In this document: positions 1 through 10,802 of the stretch, one piece after another | How the letters are laid out: every line of letters starts with the position of its first letter | How positions within the stretch are numbered: the stretch's first letter is position 1 | Assembly: GCA_037176885.1 (NCBI GenBank) | Contig: JAWWNJ010000126.1 | Span: 372,001-436,000 of the forward strand | DNA length: 64,000 bases | DNA from: Favolaschia claudopus | Taxonomy: Eukaryota; Basidiomycota; Agaricomycetes; Agaricales; Mycenaceae | Direction: 5' to 3' | Made by a program: the position numbers and the translations under genes | Notes under the pieces: model-generated | Told to the model about the DNA's origin: nothing | Databases searched by the model: none | What the model saw: only the letters and a program-made list of their open reading frames with translations

Positions 1-275
1 GTTTCCATGTACGGATACAAGCTACTCATAGTCCTAGGCTTCTACCGAAGATCTCGTCGTGGGGCCGGTCCGCGTGGAGCTTCCCGCTGTATTTTTCTGT
101 TCACACGGAGGCGCTCCAGAGAAGCCAGATGTAATCTTTCAACTTCCGTGGTGGACGCTGAGCCTACGGGTACTCGGGTTTCGCGGTGAAAAAATCAGGT
201 TCTCAACTTGATGTTCTCCCCCAGTTCTAGGTGTGGTGAAAATGGCAACGAGGGTTCCCCCGGCTCTGCACGGTT
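1..275. other. Upstream flank of the P450 gene, no gene seen
   Basis: No coding pattern is convincing here. A 60-codon open frame at 7-189 is basic and low in complexity and has no partner exon, so I treat it as chance. The stretch probably carries the P450 promoter, but no specific site can be named. Confidence 0.4.
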
Positions 276-2536
276 ATGTCCCTACTCAGCATACCCATGG
301 ATATCCCCGTCTGCTATACAGCATGCATTACACTTGTGTTTCTATCTTACTGCTGCTACCACTTCTCCTCGTCAACAAGCAAGCGACTTCCTCTCCCCCC
401 TGGGCCAAAAAAACTGCCAATTTTCGGGAATACCTTTGATCTACCGCTCGACTCCCCTTGGAAATCGTACGCGAACTGGAGCAAGCAATATGGTGCGATT
501 TGACCGTCCCTTTCTTTGTCCGCCTTTGAAAATGACCTCTACAGCGTCTGATATCATTCATCTGGACCTCGCAGGGACCTCAGTCATTATATTGTCCTCT
601 GTGCAAGCCATTGAAGATTTATTGGAGAAGCGCTCTGCCATTTACTCCGATAGGTAAGTTATATTATCTGCATTGTAGGATGGAGACTTACGAACCCGAT
701 GTGCAGAGCAGATTTCCCGATGATGGTGGACCTCATGGGCTGGGGTTTTAATATAGGTTTCGACTCTCTCTCTATCCCGCCCAGCCGCGATCCCTGAGCT
801 GATATGTTTGTTCACCTTAGCTTTGATGAAATATGGTGCGTCCCGCAACTCTGAGTGATAGACTGTTTGAATTGCTTATTCGCTGCTAGGCGAAAGATGG
901 TATGAGCTGTGCACCCCTACGCTGCGTTATCTAAACTTCATCGATTCAGGCGCACAAGTCGTCGACTTTTCAACCAAGCCTTCAATGTGACAGCCTCGCA
1001 TCAGTTTTGGCCGCAAGAGCTGATTGCTGCACGTATGCTTCTGCATCGACTGCTCGAAAGACCTGATGACTTTCTCGATCATATCAGACAGTAAGTGTTT
1101 TATGCACTCCGAGTTTCCTGTGTTCACGGGCCAAATGTTAGGATGGCGGCCGAGATTATCATGTCTGCGACATACGGGATCGAAGTGCAGCCGCAGAATG
1201 ATCCTTACGTCGCCACAGCGGAGCAGGCATTGCACACTTTAGCTGTCGCCGCTGTCCCAGGCCGTTACCTCGTAGTAAGCGAGCCCATCGTCCATGAGGG
1301 AGAAAAGATTGATTCTGGATTCATGAACAGGATGTGTTTCCGGTCATAAAATATGTTCCTTCCTGGTTTCCTGGTGCGGGGTTCAGACGTTCCGCAGAAA
1401 TATGGAAGCAGCTTGCCCTTGCAACAGTCGAGACACCCTTTGCAGAGACGAAGCGTCGCATGGTAAGTATGTTTCTTCAACACATCGAACCATATTCACT
1501 CACCATCGAAAAAGCAATTGGGAACGGAGACGTCTTCCTTCGTCGCAGACGGACTGCGGTCTTTGAATGGCAGCACACCTTCCGAGATTCACTTCACTGA
1601 GCAGAATTTGAAGGAAACAGCCGGTACAATGTTTGCAGCTGGCTCAGATACGACTGTGTCTGCTGTGGCGACCTTCTTTTTGGCTATGCTCTCCAATCCG
1701 CAAGCTCAGCGAAAAGCGCAGTCGGAGATCGACGCTCTGACGGGCGGAAAGTATCTCCCTACCTTCGAACATCAAGACTCCCTACCTTACGTCGCGGCTG
1801 TGGTGAAAGAAATTTTGCGCTGGGAGAACGTCACACCAATTGGTTCGAGAATTCTAACTCTACTGCACCGTCTCTAAAGTTAAAGTCTAAAGTCGCCGTT
1901 TCAGCGCTACCACACCGCCTTATCCGTGACGACGAATATCGCGGGTACAGGCTTCCGAAAGGTTCCCTTGTAATCGGAAATAGCTGGTAGGCTTCCCTCT
2001 TGCTCTCGAAATAAATTTCGACTACGCACTTAATCAACACCACAGGGCAATTTTACACAATGAGGTCGAACATGGTCTTGTTGACTTCAAAAGCGAACGC
2101 TCATATGCTTCCATTTCACTAGGAGATGTATCCCGATCCCTTCAGCTTCAAACCCGAACGGTTTTTACTCAACGACTCTACGAAATCCAGTGCGAAAGAT
2201 CCTGATATTGCATTTGGATATGGAAGAAGGTTTTGTTAGCGCTCGTATATAATCGACTTTCTACTGAATCTCTACTTTCCATTGTACCTACACAGGCGAT
2301 GCCCCGGCAGACATATGGCCGCATCCTCCGTCTTCATCACCGTGGCCTCCATCCTTGCAACATACAACATTGAAAAGGCAACAGATGCGGATGGAAGCGT
2401 CATCGAGCCCAGGCACGAGTATGTCTCGGGATTGGTGAGCATGCCGCTGCCGTTTCGATGTAAAATCACCCCTCGATCGGAGGCTGCGATGAAGCTGATT
2501 CGCGAAGGGTCAGACCGGAATATTTTGCGTAATTAA
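276..2536 (+). CDS. Cytochrome P450 monooxygenase, about 11-12 exons
   Basis: A heme-thiolate monooxygenase of the fungal microsomal type, which would oxidise a small lipophilic substrate with electrons from P450 reductase at the ER membrane. The N-terminus has a hydrophobic anchor followed by the proline hinge LPPGPKKLPIFG. Later exons carry the helix-I motif AGSDTT (near 1640), the helix-K ExxR as EILR (near 1810), PERF (near 2155) and the heme loop FGYGRR-R-CPG, which is split by an intron with the Cys exon starting at 2296. The first exons are 276-492 and 545-653. Donors are mostly GTAAGT-like. The first in-frame ATG is at 276, and a second at 297 would still keep the anchor. All the diagnostic blocks are present in order and the gene ends at TAA 2534-2536, so it looks functional. 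Length and motifs fit agaricomycete P450s that act on secondary metabolites, but the substrate cannot be told. No other biosynthetic gene is adjacent. Confidence 0.88.
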
Positions 2537-5162
2537 TAACGATTGTTGGACTATATTCAGAACATTGAATCAAAGAGTGAGTAACTATACAAGTGGAATA
2601 CATACCCTCTTCCCTTCCTTGAACTCGCCGGATCGTTCCAACTTCAAGGTCAGTCGCGAGAAACCTGTAGCCGTCGATGCGGTACTTGAGGAAGCGATCA
2701 GAAAGTAAGCTGGATTGTTTATTGTTGTGTCGAACTGAATCGAGGTGCGCGGCGAGGGTGAGGTGAGGTCGGTATCGGTGTCAGCGTGAAAGCGTATCGC
2801 AGACGATATTTAAATTTGGATTTGAGTCGAGGAGCAAGAATACTTATGCCGTACGGCGTCGACCGCACACGTGATGTTTTGAGGTGTTGAGGGGAGAGTC
2901 GTAGGTCGGGAGTGAAAGCAGAGAATACAGGGGCGCTGAGGGTGCTTGTAGCAGCAGCGCAGATAGAGATGTAGTCGAGTGAGCATGTGTCGGGTGCGGC
3001 CAACGGCGGAGCGAGCCGGTCCGACAAGAGGCGAAGGGGTGGGCCGAGAGTGGGTGGCACCACTGAGTGCGAGAGAAGCGAAGGGGCTGCCATCGTGAGC
3101 ATTGCGGGCGGCGGCGGGAGAGTCATGTGCAGCAGCGTCGGTATTGGCGTCTGGGGCCAGAAGATCGAACAAATAAGAAGATGAGATGAGAAGAAAAGTA
3201 CGCACCTTGTGTTCCCGCCGCTCTACCCGTCCGTTGGTTAGTCCTTTCTTCACTTGCTTTCAAAAAAAAATGGTCGCCTTCATTGAATCCGTCGGCGTAG
3301 ATACTGTTACGTGGCAGTCGGGGGTCAGCGCTGGAGGAGTGAAAAGAATAGATAAGCCATGACACGCACATGATGATGCAGGTGGAATATACCTAGTTGC
3401 GCGGAGCGAGGTAAAAATGCCGCTTTGGGCGTGGGTGGATGTGGCGCTGGCGGGTAGGCGACGGCGGCAAGAGGGTGAGCTGAGCTGAGCTGAGTGGGTG
3501 TAGGAGAAGAATGGCCAAGCAGCCCCGCATTCACAGCCTACATTCGGTCGAAGATTGAGGAAAAGCCCAAGGGCGACTCCCGCCATCCCCCAAAAGAACT
3601 CGACAGTTTGAGTGCGTCAGGAACTAGGTACAAGGGAAAGCCAGAGCGGAGAGATTGAGCTGAGAACTCGAACCGCCGTCAGTGTCCAGCTCGGAGCGCA
3701 AGAGTCGTCGTCGTCGTTGGTGGCAACGAAAAGCGGTGACAGTCACGCTGTGACTCCGTCCGGCTATCAGCTTACCGAAACGCCGGTCCACCCCTTGTCT
3801 TCAAACCACCACGACGATTTACAACCTGGCGTCAACGCCCCGAAATTCACATCGTTCTGAAGTACCTGGTTCCCCTCGGCGATACAATTGATTGGCCTGC
3901 TCTAGCTCCAGCCGCGCCTACAAATGACGACCTTCCTCTTGAATCCATTGAATATTCTGGCTACCGATTGGCTACCGACTGAAATTCTCCATTGACAACC
4001 TCGGTCTTACTTTTCTTACTTCCAAGAAAATATCCCACTCTCTGATCATTCTAGGATATTTTGATCGCCCGATTTGCCCAATGATGCATGCACCTTCCGC
4101 TTTCCGAGCCCTTCATAAATGATACGCTCCTTCACCTCTCCGCTCGTCACTTCTGCAACTGCATCCCACCCCGGGTCGCAAACGGATTCGATATCTTTCT
4201 GATCCTTCTCGTTCCTCTGGTTCGACGTTTGCTTTTGACCCGGGAAACTATCTTCTTCAATTAATAGGAATTTCATCTACCTTCTCCGACTCCCACAACT
4301 CTAAAATAAATATCGAGGGGCTCCTCTATCTCCTGTCTTTTATCTATGACCCTTTCCACTTCGCCCAGGAAATAGGTCCATTCCTGTCACACTCGGTAAG
4401 CTGTCAATCTCACAGTATCATCCTCACTAAATTCACAGAATCGTTATCGATTTACTCAATCTGGTTCTGCGCAAAGTCATACAAGTTCCAGTACACACAG
4501 GTGAACGACAATACAAAGTGGGTTCCAGGCGACATATACAACATCCATCCTGCATTAAGTGGTGGTTGTGCGATGGTTGAGGTTTGATTCCCTCAAAATC
4601 CAAAGAAATATCCTTTTTGTTACAGTAGCAGTGGAGGCTCAGGAGTGCGAAAAGTAGTTGCTCCGTTTGTTGAGGCACGCCACGCTTGGTATTGCTGAGG
4701 TCCGTCGTTCCTTTTCTTGTCGCTCCCTGGCCTGTACTCTCCTCACACTTGGAATGCAGATCATACAGAAACGAGGCACTTGCAGCCAAACGATTCAGCA
4801 AGCGTCTTGCATACGACGGGGCCATGCAATTATGTCGGGGCCATGCAATTATGTCACTTGGGTTCAATCCCCGAGGAATCGTTAAGAAATTGTCCATAAC
4901 GTTCTTTTTTCTTCGTTTTTTTCATTGCTGTCCTGGCGCGTGCGTTTGATGTAGTTCGTGCCTCGATCCTCAGATGTGTGAAATTGATCTTCGCGGACAC
5001 GGATAGGCTGAATTTATTGAGTAAGTTCACTTCTTTCTTCAGCCAGCAGATTCGCTGTCATCGGCTTTTCCCCTTATTTCTGCATTGTTGTCCTGTTACT
5101 GACACGAACTCAATTTCAGTCCACGGTTTCACCAAATTGTTCATCGTCCGGCTCCAAGCACA
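2537..5162. other. Gene-poor stretch, no confident gene
   Basis: About 2.6 kb without a supportable gene. Antisense open frames at 2719-3253 and 3260-3586 are Pro/Ser/Ala-rich and share no recognisable domain. A plus frame at 3612-3860 is also featureless. A 19-bp tandem duplication sits at 4818-4855, and just after it (4855-4875) is a tRNA B-box-like GGTTCAATCC. Confidence 0.4.
4818..4855. repeat. 19-bp perfect direct duplication
   Basis: The unit GGGGCCATGCAATTATGTC occurs twice head to tail (4818-4836 and 4837-4855). The identity is perfect, so the duplication is recent. It lies directly before a tRNA B-box-like sequence. Confidence 0.9.
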
Positions 5163-5250
5163 GGTCGATTGCTTACTTCACACACAGTCCTCGATTTCCC
5201 GACGCCTGTCGGGTCATGCTGGACGGTCCGAGTTTGAGTTACGGCGACCA
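5163..5250 (+). repeat. tRNA-like SINE candidate, copy A
   Basis: The copy begins GGTCGATTG and ends CGGCGACC, so the ends can pair like an acceptor stem (GGTCG with CGACC). A B-box-like TPsiC arm, GGTCCGAGTTTGAG, lies near 5225. The same start, internal CTCGAT block and end recur at 6021 and, more diverged, at 8809 and 21713. The middle does not fold into a clear anticodon arm, so this is not a working tRNA. I infer a tRNA-derived repeat family. Confidence 0.55.
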
Positions 5251-6020
5251 TAGGATTTATTCCCATACATTGCTGATTAGTCTATTCAAACTTTAAAAGA
5301 GCACAAATCCAGCACAAGTACCAGTGTCCGACCTCTCGTTCGGGGTCGTAGCGAAAAGGACTCACGGTTCAAGTACCTACATTCGGTAGTTTCGGTGGAG
5401 GTCCCCGGAAAACCTAAACGACAGTATCATGATCATGCATCAGTCGCACTGGAAAGACGACGGACGAGAGAAAGAGAGACAAAACCCATAAAATGCGACG
5501 TCGCACTCTCGACCTGGGAGTCGAACCCAGCTTTCAGCTTTCGCGCGAACGCAGGTAATCACCGAAAAACTTGATGACAGGCGCGTTTACTCATGCCAGT
5601 CGAGATATCCATTATATCAGTCAAGGCTGTCGAGGGTGTCTATGGTCCTCCAGCCGCAGTTCGCGCAGTTCAATTTCAGCCTTCAGGTCCGAGCAAGGGT
5701 CAGATGGGTCCCACCCACAAACACGGGGTCCAGGTCTCGGCGACCGTTAGGATGGATGCATGCAACAATTTTTTTCTTTCGTTTTCTACTATGCTGCCTC
5801 TCAATTCAATCGGCGGGACGCCGAGCAGGTTTAGGTATTGGAAAGTATTCTGAATCTCATTGTGAACATGTTATTGTATCCATTTGAATATCTATATCGA
5901 TCATGATACATATTCGGCTTTGGAGACCATGGAGTTAAAAACGAGGTGCTTGAATTTATGACGTGTCACGTTCAGCGGACACCTGGTATTCATATTTCTT
6001 CAGAGCACGAAGTCAAGCAA
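5251..6020. other. No gene seen; reverse-strand B-box-like arm
   Basis: No coding support. On the minus strand, 5517-5533 reads as a perfect TPsiC-like hairpin (CTGGG, loop TTCGACT, CCCAG), but no acceptor partner is visible. It may be another broken copy of the tRNA-like repeat. Confidence 0.35.
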
Positions 6021-6104
6021 GGGTCGATTGGTTTCCGCGCACACTCGGTACTCGATGTTGAACCCCACTTGGTTGGCGGTCCGAGTTCGACTCTCGGCGA
6101 CCCA
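6021..6104 (+). repeat. tRNA-like SINE candidate, copy B (best preserved)
   Basis: GGGTCG at 6021-6026 pairs with CGACCC at 6098-6103. The TPsiC arm CCGAG-TTCGACT-CTCGG is perfect at 6081-6097. The D and anticodon arms are not convincing and position 72 is unpaired, so I do not call a tRNA gene. T-rich sequence (runs of 4-5 T) follows between 6115 and 6145, as expected near a Pol III transcript end. It shares its ends and the internal CTCGAT block with the copy at 5163. Confidence 0.6.
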
Positions 6105-6357
6105 TAGCTTGGGGATTTTGCTTTTGCTTCTTTTTCTGCTTTTTATTGTCCGTCTCGATTACAGGAAATAAGTCAATCTCATGGAATCGGAAAGACAAAT
6201 ATCCGTTCAGAATATATAACTGATATCCACATGTCGAATGTATCGTAGGGGAATCAAAAGGACGAACTTGAAGGTACTGTACCGCCGAGGTTAATTTTTG
6301 GGAACCCAGTAAAGTAGCTGAACCGTTGAAATAGTTGGAGAGAATGCATTTATAGGA

Positions 6358-6735
6358 TGGACGCTGAACCAAGGGGTCGAAGACAGTTTCGAAGCTTGGG
6401 ACTTGGACAAATGAATCATTCGATGTGGTGGATACATTCGACTGCGTGGTAAAGGGTGAAGCCCACGGGAATCGAAGAATGAGTGAATGCGAGGACGTGC
6501 ATAGTTGGACGGATGAAGACAACGGCAGCAAGGTCCAAGATGGATCTGGTAGGAATTTTGCGGTGATTTTGAGCGGAGATTGGCAGCTAGCGTCGATTGA
6601 AGCCAGTAGCGAGATTGGCGCAGTCACAGTGCAGCATGCCAAAGAGAGCAGACAGCAAAACGAGAAAGAAGGAGCGAGGACGCACCATGGATCTACCCAG
6701 TCCCCGCTCAAACGTCCCTGAACTTGAACGTCCCT
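6358..6735. repeat. Dispersed repeat R1, copy 1
   Basis: This segment matches 13830-14470 block by block and in the same order. Shared blocks include TTCGATG-GTGGATA-CATTCGA (6418 and 13895), GAATGCGAGGACGTGC (6485 and 14068), AGTCACAGTGCAG-like sequence with GGACGCACCA, and CTCAAACGTCC near 6708 and 14450. Gaps between blocks differ. A 241-codon antisense frame crosses it, but its similarity to the other copy is repeat-like, with no domain. It is probably an old non-autonomous mobile element. Confidence 0.6.
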
Positions 6736-7586
6736 CAATTCTCCGTCAGACCGTTCCGTGGGCGGCTCCCGCCGAAAATCTGATCCGTTTGCAGTCCAAT
6801 CACCGGCGCAAACTTGATTAGAGTAGACTGGCGCGACGGAGTGTGGTAGATTCGTGGTGATGGTTGTGGTCCAAGAAGCAAATCAATGTTTGCTCCGCGT
6901 TGTTGCTGTTTGGCTTTGTTGTCGATCAATCACTCGCTGACTCACACTCTTTCCTTCAAACTTCCATCTCGTCTGCATGGCAGGTCCTCTCTAGCATGCT
7001 GCTCCAACGCTACCTTGTAGAATATTACCTAAACTGTACCTTCCGGATCCCAGCTCTTGCGCTTCGCCCCGGAACCGCACGATTCGCCACGTCATCTGGG
7101 AGGCTCAGCTGAAATGTCGACCTACCGCCTCTCCCCACTCATAATTTCTGCAACGGTCGCGTCTGGATTTATTGGTTCTCAAACTGAGCTTCGACGCCGA
7201 TCGGCATCGCATACCGAGTTTGAACCTACATATGTAACCGACCTCTAGACGCGAATCGACCCCTTTCGTCGGTAACCTATTCCCTCCTCCCGTCCCTCCT
7301 TCCATCTCCAGACTCTAACCTCCCATATCTAAAGATTCTCGCCCCATCACATATTTCAAGAAAAAACGAACGGAGTGGGATATCACTCAATATAATCTGG
7401 TACAGTGCTTACTACTTATTTCAGTGAAATCGCTGACTGGGAGCCAGCCAAGCGTCACATGTGTTGTGCCAGATTCAGATCAGCTATCTAGAATCGCGTA
7501 TGAGAAGGGACTTAACAGAATGCTATTCGTTGAGCGGTCGGGCTTGCATTTTGTCCCGGGGAGCCTGGTCTGAACTTTTCCTATCC
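6736..7586. other. No gene seen
   Basis: Only short, unrelated open frames are present. At 7208 a CCGAGTTTGAACC string again resembles the B-box of the tRNA-like repeats. Confidence 0.35.
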
Positions 7587-7690
7587 CGACGTTAACATCC
7601 GAATAGCCATCTTTCTCACCTCGACGTTGCCGTCCGAATAGCCATCTTTCTCACCTCGACGTTGCCGTCCGAATAGCATCTTTCTCACCT
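7587..7690. repeat. 35-bp tandem repeat, three units
   Basis: Three consecutive units, each built on CCGAATAGCCATCTTTCTCA preceded by CGACGTTGCCGT (or a GTTAACAT variant in unit 1), occupy 7587-7621, 7622-7656 and 7657-7690. The third has lost one base. A partial fourth start (CAACGCCG) follows. It is non-coding as far as can be seen. Confidence 0.85.
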
Positions 7691-8808
7691 CAACGCCGCT
7701 CGGGCCATCATATGCATCCGCGTCCCGAATTTGGTACGTCCTTCATAGCCTACTTGTCTTGGATATTAATGTTCCCTACGCTCATTAGCCATCTTTAAAT
7801 CTCGCTTTGAAGACCGAGGGGGGTACTACTTACTATCAGTTTCGAATATCTTCAAGCATCAAGACTCGGCCGAATAAAACGGTCTTCTACTTCCATTCGA
7901 GGTATTCTCCTTTCCTTTCCTTTCCTTTCCTTTCCTTTCCTTTCCTTTGTTCTTCTCTGTCTCCCTATTCGTTATCGTTAATCTTCGCTCGCTGTTTCTC
8001 GCCTAGATCCAGAGTTTGCCGATCAGCCAAATAATCTCTGTTCCGAAGTACCTACCACCTGTGGAACGCTATCATACTGATTCGATGTAACCTGCGTCCA
8101 GCCCGAGTACAATTCAATTCTGGGGAACGTCATCCGCTGTTGAGACATTGATTTCGTTTTTGTAACAGGCGGTCTGGAGATGGCGGACGATGAAAACTGG
8201 AAAGGGGAAGATGAGGAGGATGCGAGGGCTCTGGGGAGGAAGAAGAGGAGCCGGAGGGGAGTGTAGGCAGTGACGACGACGAGTAGGCGTTCACGCCACA
8301 ACGACATCCGCAACGGCGCGGAATCACTATACAGTATGCTCTGGGTTTATACTCTCTCCTACTTTCTCTCTCGCCCGGATGTCTGTTCAAACTACCCGCG
8401 CGCCTCCCAAGCAGATTATACCCGCAGATACGATACTCTAAGCACAACGCAGCTACCACCGCAGACGATATTTATTTATCATACGATACACTTCATACCC
8501 TATCGCGTAGCTTACACTACGCCGGCTACTTAGCCTAGCTTGTGCCGTTAACCGAATATCTCTCTCTGTCTCTTCGTTTTCTAGTCTGTCTTTTTCTTCT
8601 TCGTCATCTGACGCTCGGCATATACATACCTACCCGTCCGCGTAAAATTGAAATTCACTTACTTGCATTTTCCCGCCCATCCCGCCGCCACGCCACCCCT
8701 GCTCTCGGATGGCTCGGATTCGCCCCACGATTCTCAGGTTTCCGATGATCCATCCCACCTAAACCTAAACTGTTGGTACTCAGTACTCAGTGCGTACAGA
8801 TGAATGAA
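7691..8808. other. Non-coding with TTTCC microsatellite
   Basis: A pure pentanucleotide run (TTTCC, about eight units) lies at about 7908-7948. The rest shows short open frames without domains. A small acidic frame beginning at 8179 is too short to support. Confidence 0.45.
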
Positions 8809-8917
8809 GTCGATCCGCCTTCCCAGTACCACGCATTCTCGACTTTGGTCTAGTCTGAGTACTGAGTAGGTGATTGAATTGGGTGGAACCGAGTTCGACT
8901 CTCGGCGGCTCTGTTAT
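8809..8917 (+). repeat. tRNA-like SINE candidate, copy C (diverged)
   Basis: GTCGATCCG at the start, CTCGACT in the middle, and a perfect TPsiC-like arm GAACCGAGTTCGACTCTCGG at 8886-8905 match the order seen at 5163 and 6021. The 3' acceptor half is changed to CGGCTCTG. It is longer than the other copies because of extra sequence around the duplicated AGTACTGAGTA-like stretch. Confidence 0.45.
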
Positions 8918-9657
8918 GGACGAATTCATCTCCTTTTTGCATGATCATCACTGGATGACGAGTCAAGTACTGGTACGTGAACTACTTATAGCGAACTACC
9001 GCGAGGAGGGTGCGTCGACAACACATTTGTGTCGAGCATCTCGCGCTCGACTCTCGATTGTCTTATGAATATTTTCTTGCTCATGGAGGAATTATATTTG
9101 TTCCCTTTTGATCGTAACGGTTCGTTGTTTGCTGACTAATCTTCTCCGTGCACATTGACCAGCACTTATAGTTAGTGTTCGCGTACGTACATGAGCGAAG
9201 CATACTTAATTCGAACTCGGTGTCTCCACGCTCAAAGCTGGAGATGAGTCCATTCATTCAAGCTCACTTTTAATAATTATGGTAACTCTTGATTAGGTAT
9301 GGAAACCAAGTATGATCGACTGGAGGAAGACGGCTGTGACCGGACGGCAGCCATCCCGCAGGTCTTGTACTTATGTATGTACGGTATTCGAATTGGCATT
9401 CGATTCGGCGAATCCCAGGTTTCCGTTTGAGGGTTTCACGATTGATGGATTTGGGACATAATGTGGCAGCCCCAGATTTAGCTGTGATTTCAATGCAGTT
9501 TGGCGAAGAAAACCTGATTCAGAAAGCGAAAGCGCGTAGTTCACACTTGCGACCAGAACACACGCGTGACAATCCCGTGACCGCGAAATGAATCAGATGA
9601 TGGCAACGTGCCTGACTCCTGAGTCGCTGTTTCAGGCTTCCTTTCACCTTGACCCCC
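8918..9657. other. Upstream flank of the BTB gene, no gene seen
   Basis: No coding support. Around 9195-9215 the reverse strand carries ACCGAGTTCGAATT, again resembling the B-box of the tRNA-like family. The BTB promoter must lie at the right end. Confidence 0.35.
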
Positions 9658-10663
9658 ATGGCTGAAGCCCAGCCGAGCTCCCCTCTATTCAAGTCCACCG
9701 CGCCGTTCGACGATCCGAAGGCTGACACCATTCTACGGTCATCTGACGGCGTCGACTTTCGCGTTTACCGCGTCATTTTGTCCTCCGCCTCTCCGTTCTT
9801 CAAAACCATGTTCTCGCTCCCTCAGGACACCTCGGAGGACTCCAAAATCCCGACCGTACCCTTCTCCGAAACGGGCCGAATTCTCGACCGCTTTCTGCGC
9901 ATATGGTATCCCGGGGCCACCACGGCCGGCTTCGACAGCTTGGAGCAGCTTGCGGATGTCATCCAATTGGCGCTCGGGAAATACGACCTTCAGTATCTTG
10001 CCCCGATTCTGAACAGGCAGTTACGCGTGTATGTCGAAAATCACTGCGTCTCCGTGTTCGCGATTGCGTGCCGCTACGGCTGGAAAGCCTCCGCCAAGCT
10101 TGCGGCGAAGCAAGCGCTCAATTTGGATCTCCCCTCCATCTTCAATAGCACTGCGGCCAACCCCTACCTCCGACATATTACGGGCGATCAATTTCAAGCG
10201 CTGCTTATATATCATCATGCCTGCGGTAAAGCGGCGGCTGCCGCGGGGCGGCTGCTACCTTGGTCCGACGCAGAGTATGCGTGGAATAAATGCACTGTAA
10301 CCTCGTGCGCAGCGTGCGGGCAGTATAGCGAGATCCCAGGGCGCGGTCGGGTTGTGCCACGTGCATGGATTTTCACGTATTTGGATGAAGCTTCCGCCGC
10401 ATTGAAGCAGAGGCCGGGCGCAAATGTGCAGAATCCTGCGCTTCTTGTTGGAGCGCAGTCGAAAGCGATGAGCTGTTCAAGCTCATCGCATGGTGGATAT
10501 CATGCCACTTCACCCTGTCGAAGCCATGGGCTCCAGGATTTATCAAAGTTTGTCACGGACAAATACGTGCCCGCAGTGAACGAAGCTATTAAGGGGGTAG
10601 GTTGAATTTTTCACGATTAATGTCGCGGTGTCTGATTATTCGTAGGTCCTACTGCAGATCTAG
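9658..10663 (+). CDS. BTB/POZ domain protein
   Basis: The first 110 residues form a BTB/POZ domain: ADTILRSSDGVDFRVYRVIL followed by SSASPFFKTMF, the usual strand/helix start in which the protein reads D, F, V and H-like contacts for dimerisation. In mushrooms such genes form large families, with probable roles as adaptors for CUL3 ubiquitin ligases or as scaffolds. The ATG at 9658 gives MAEAQPSSP. The frame runs open to TGA at 10603-10605, but a 49-base intron (10597-10645, GTAGGT...TAG) would replace the last two residues by VLLQI and end at 10661-10663; I prefer that form because family members usually end with such a short hydrophobic tail. The middle has CTVTSCAACG, a Cys pair of unknown meaning. 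It converges with the MYND gene. Confidence 0.8.
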
Positions 10664-10802
10664 AGCTGAAGTTATATTTGTTTCGCCTGTGTAATATTCT
10701 ATTCCAATTCAAAAGGTTTTAATGACCCCAACGTCTCGTTCCAATTTGTCGATGGATTAATCGAATATAAATTGCGCATATTCTCTTGAGAATTCTCTCT
10801 AT

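Noticed and set aside
2719..3586. Antisense open frames of 82-147 codons
   Set aside because: Pro/Ser/Ala-rich, overlapping in several frames, no domain and no coherent splice pattern.
6021..6104. A functional tRNA gene
   Set aside because: D and anticodon arms do not fold and the first acceptor pair is missing; kept only as a tRNA-like repeat.
6013..6738. 241-codon antisense frame
   Set aside because: Lies over repeat R1 and the tRNA-like copy; no recognisable domain. Treated as a by-product of the repeat.
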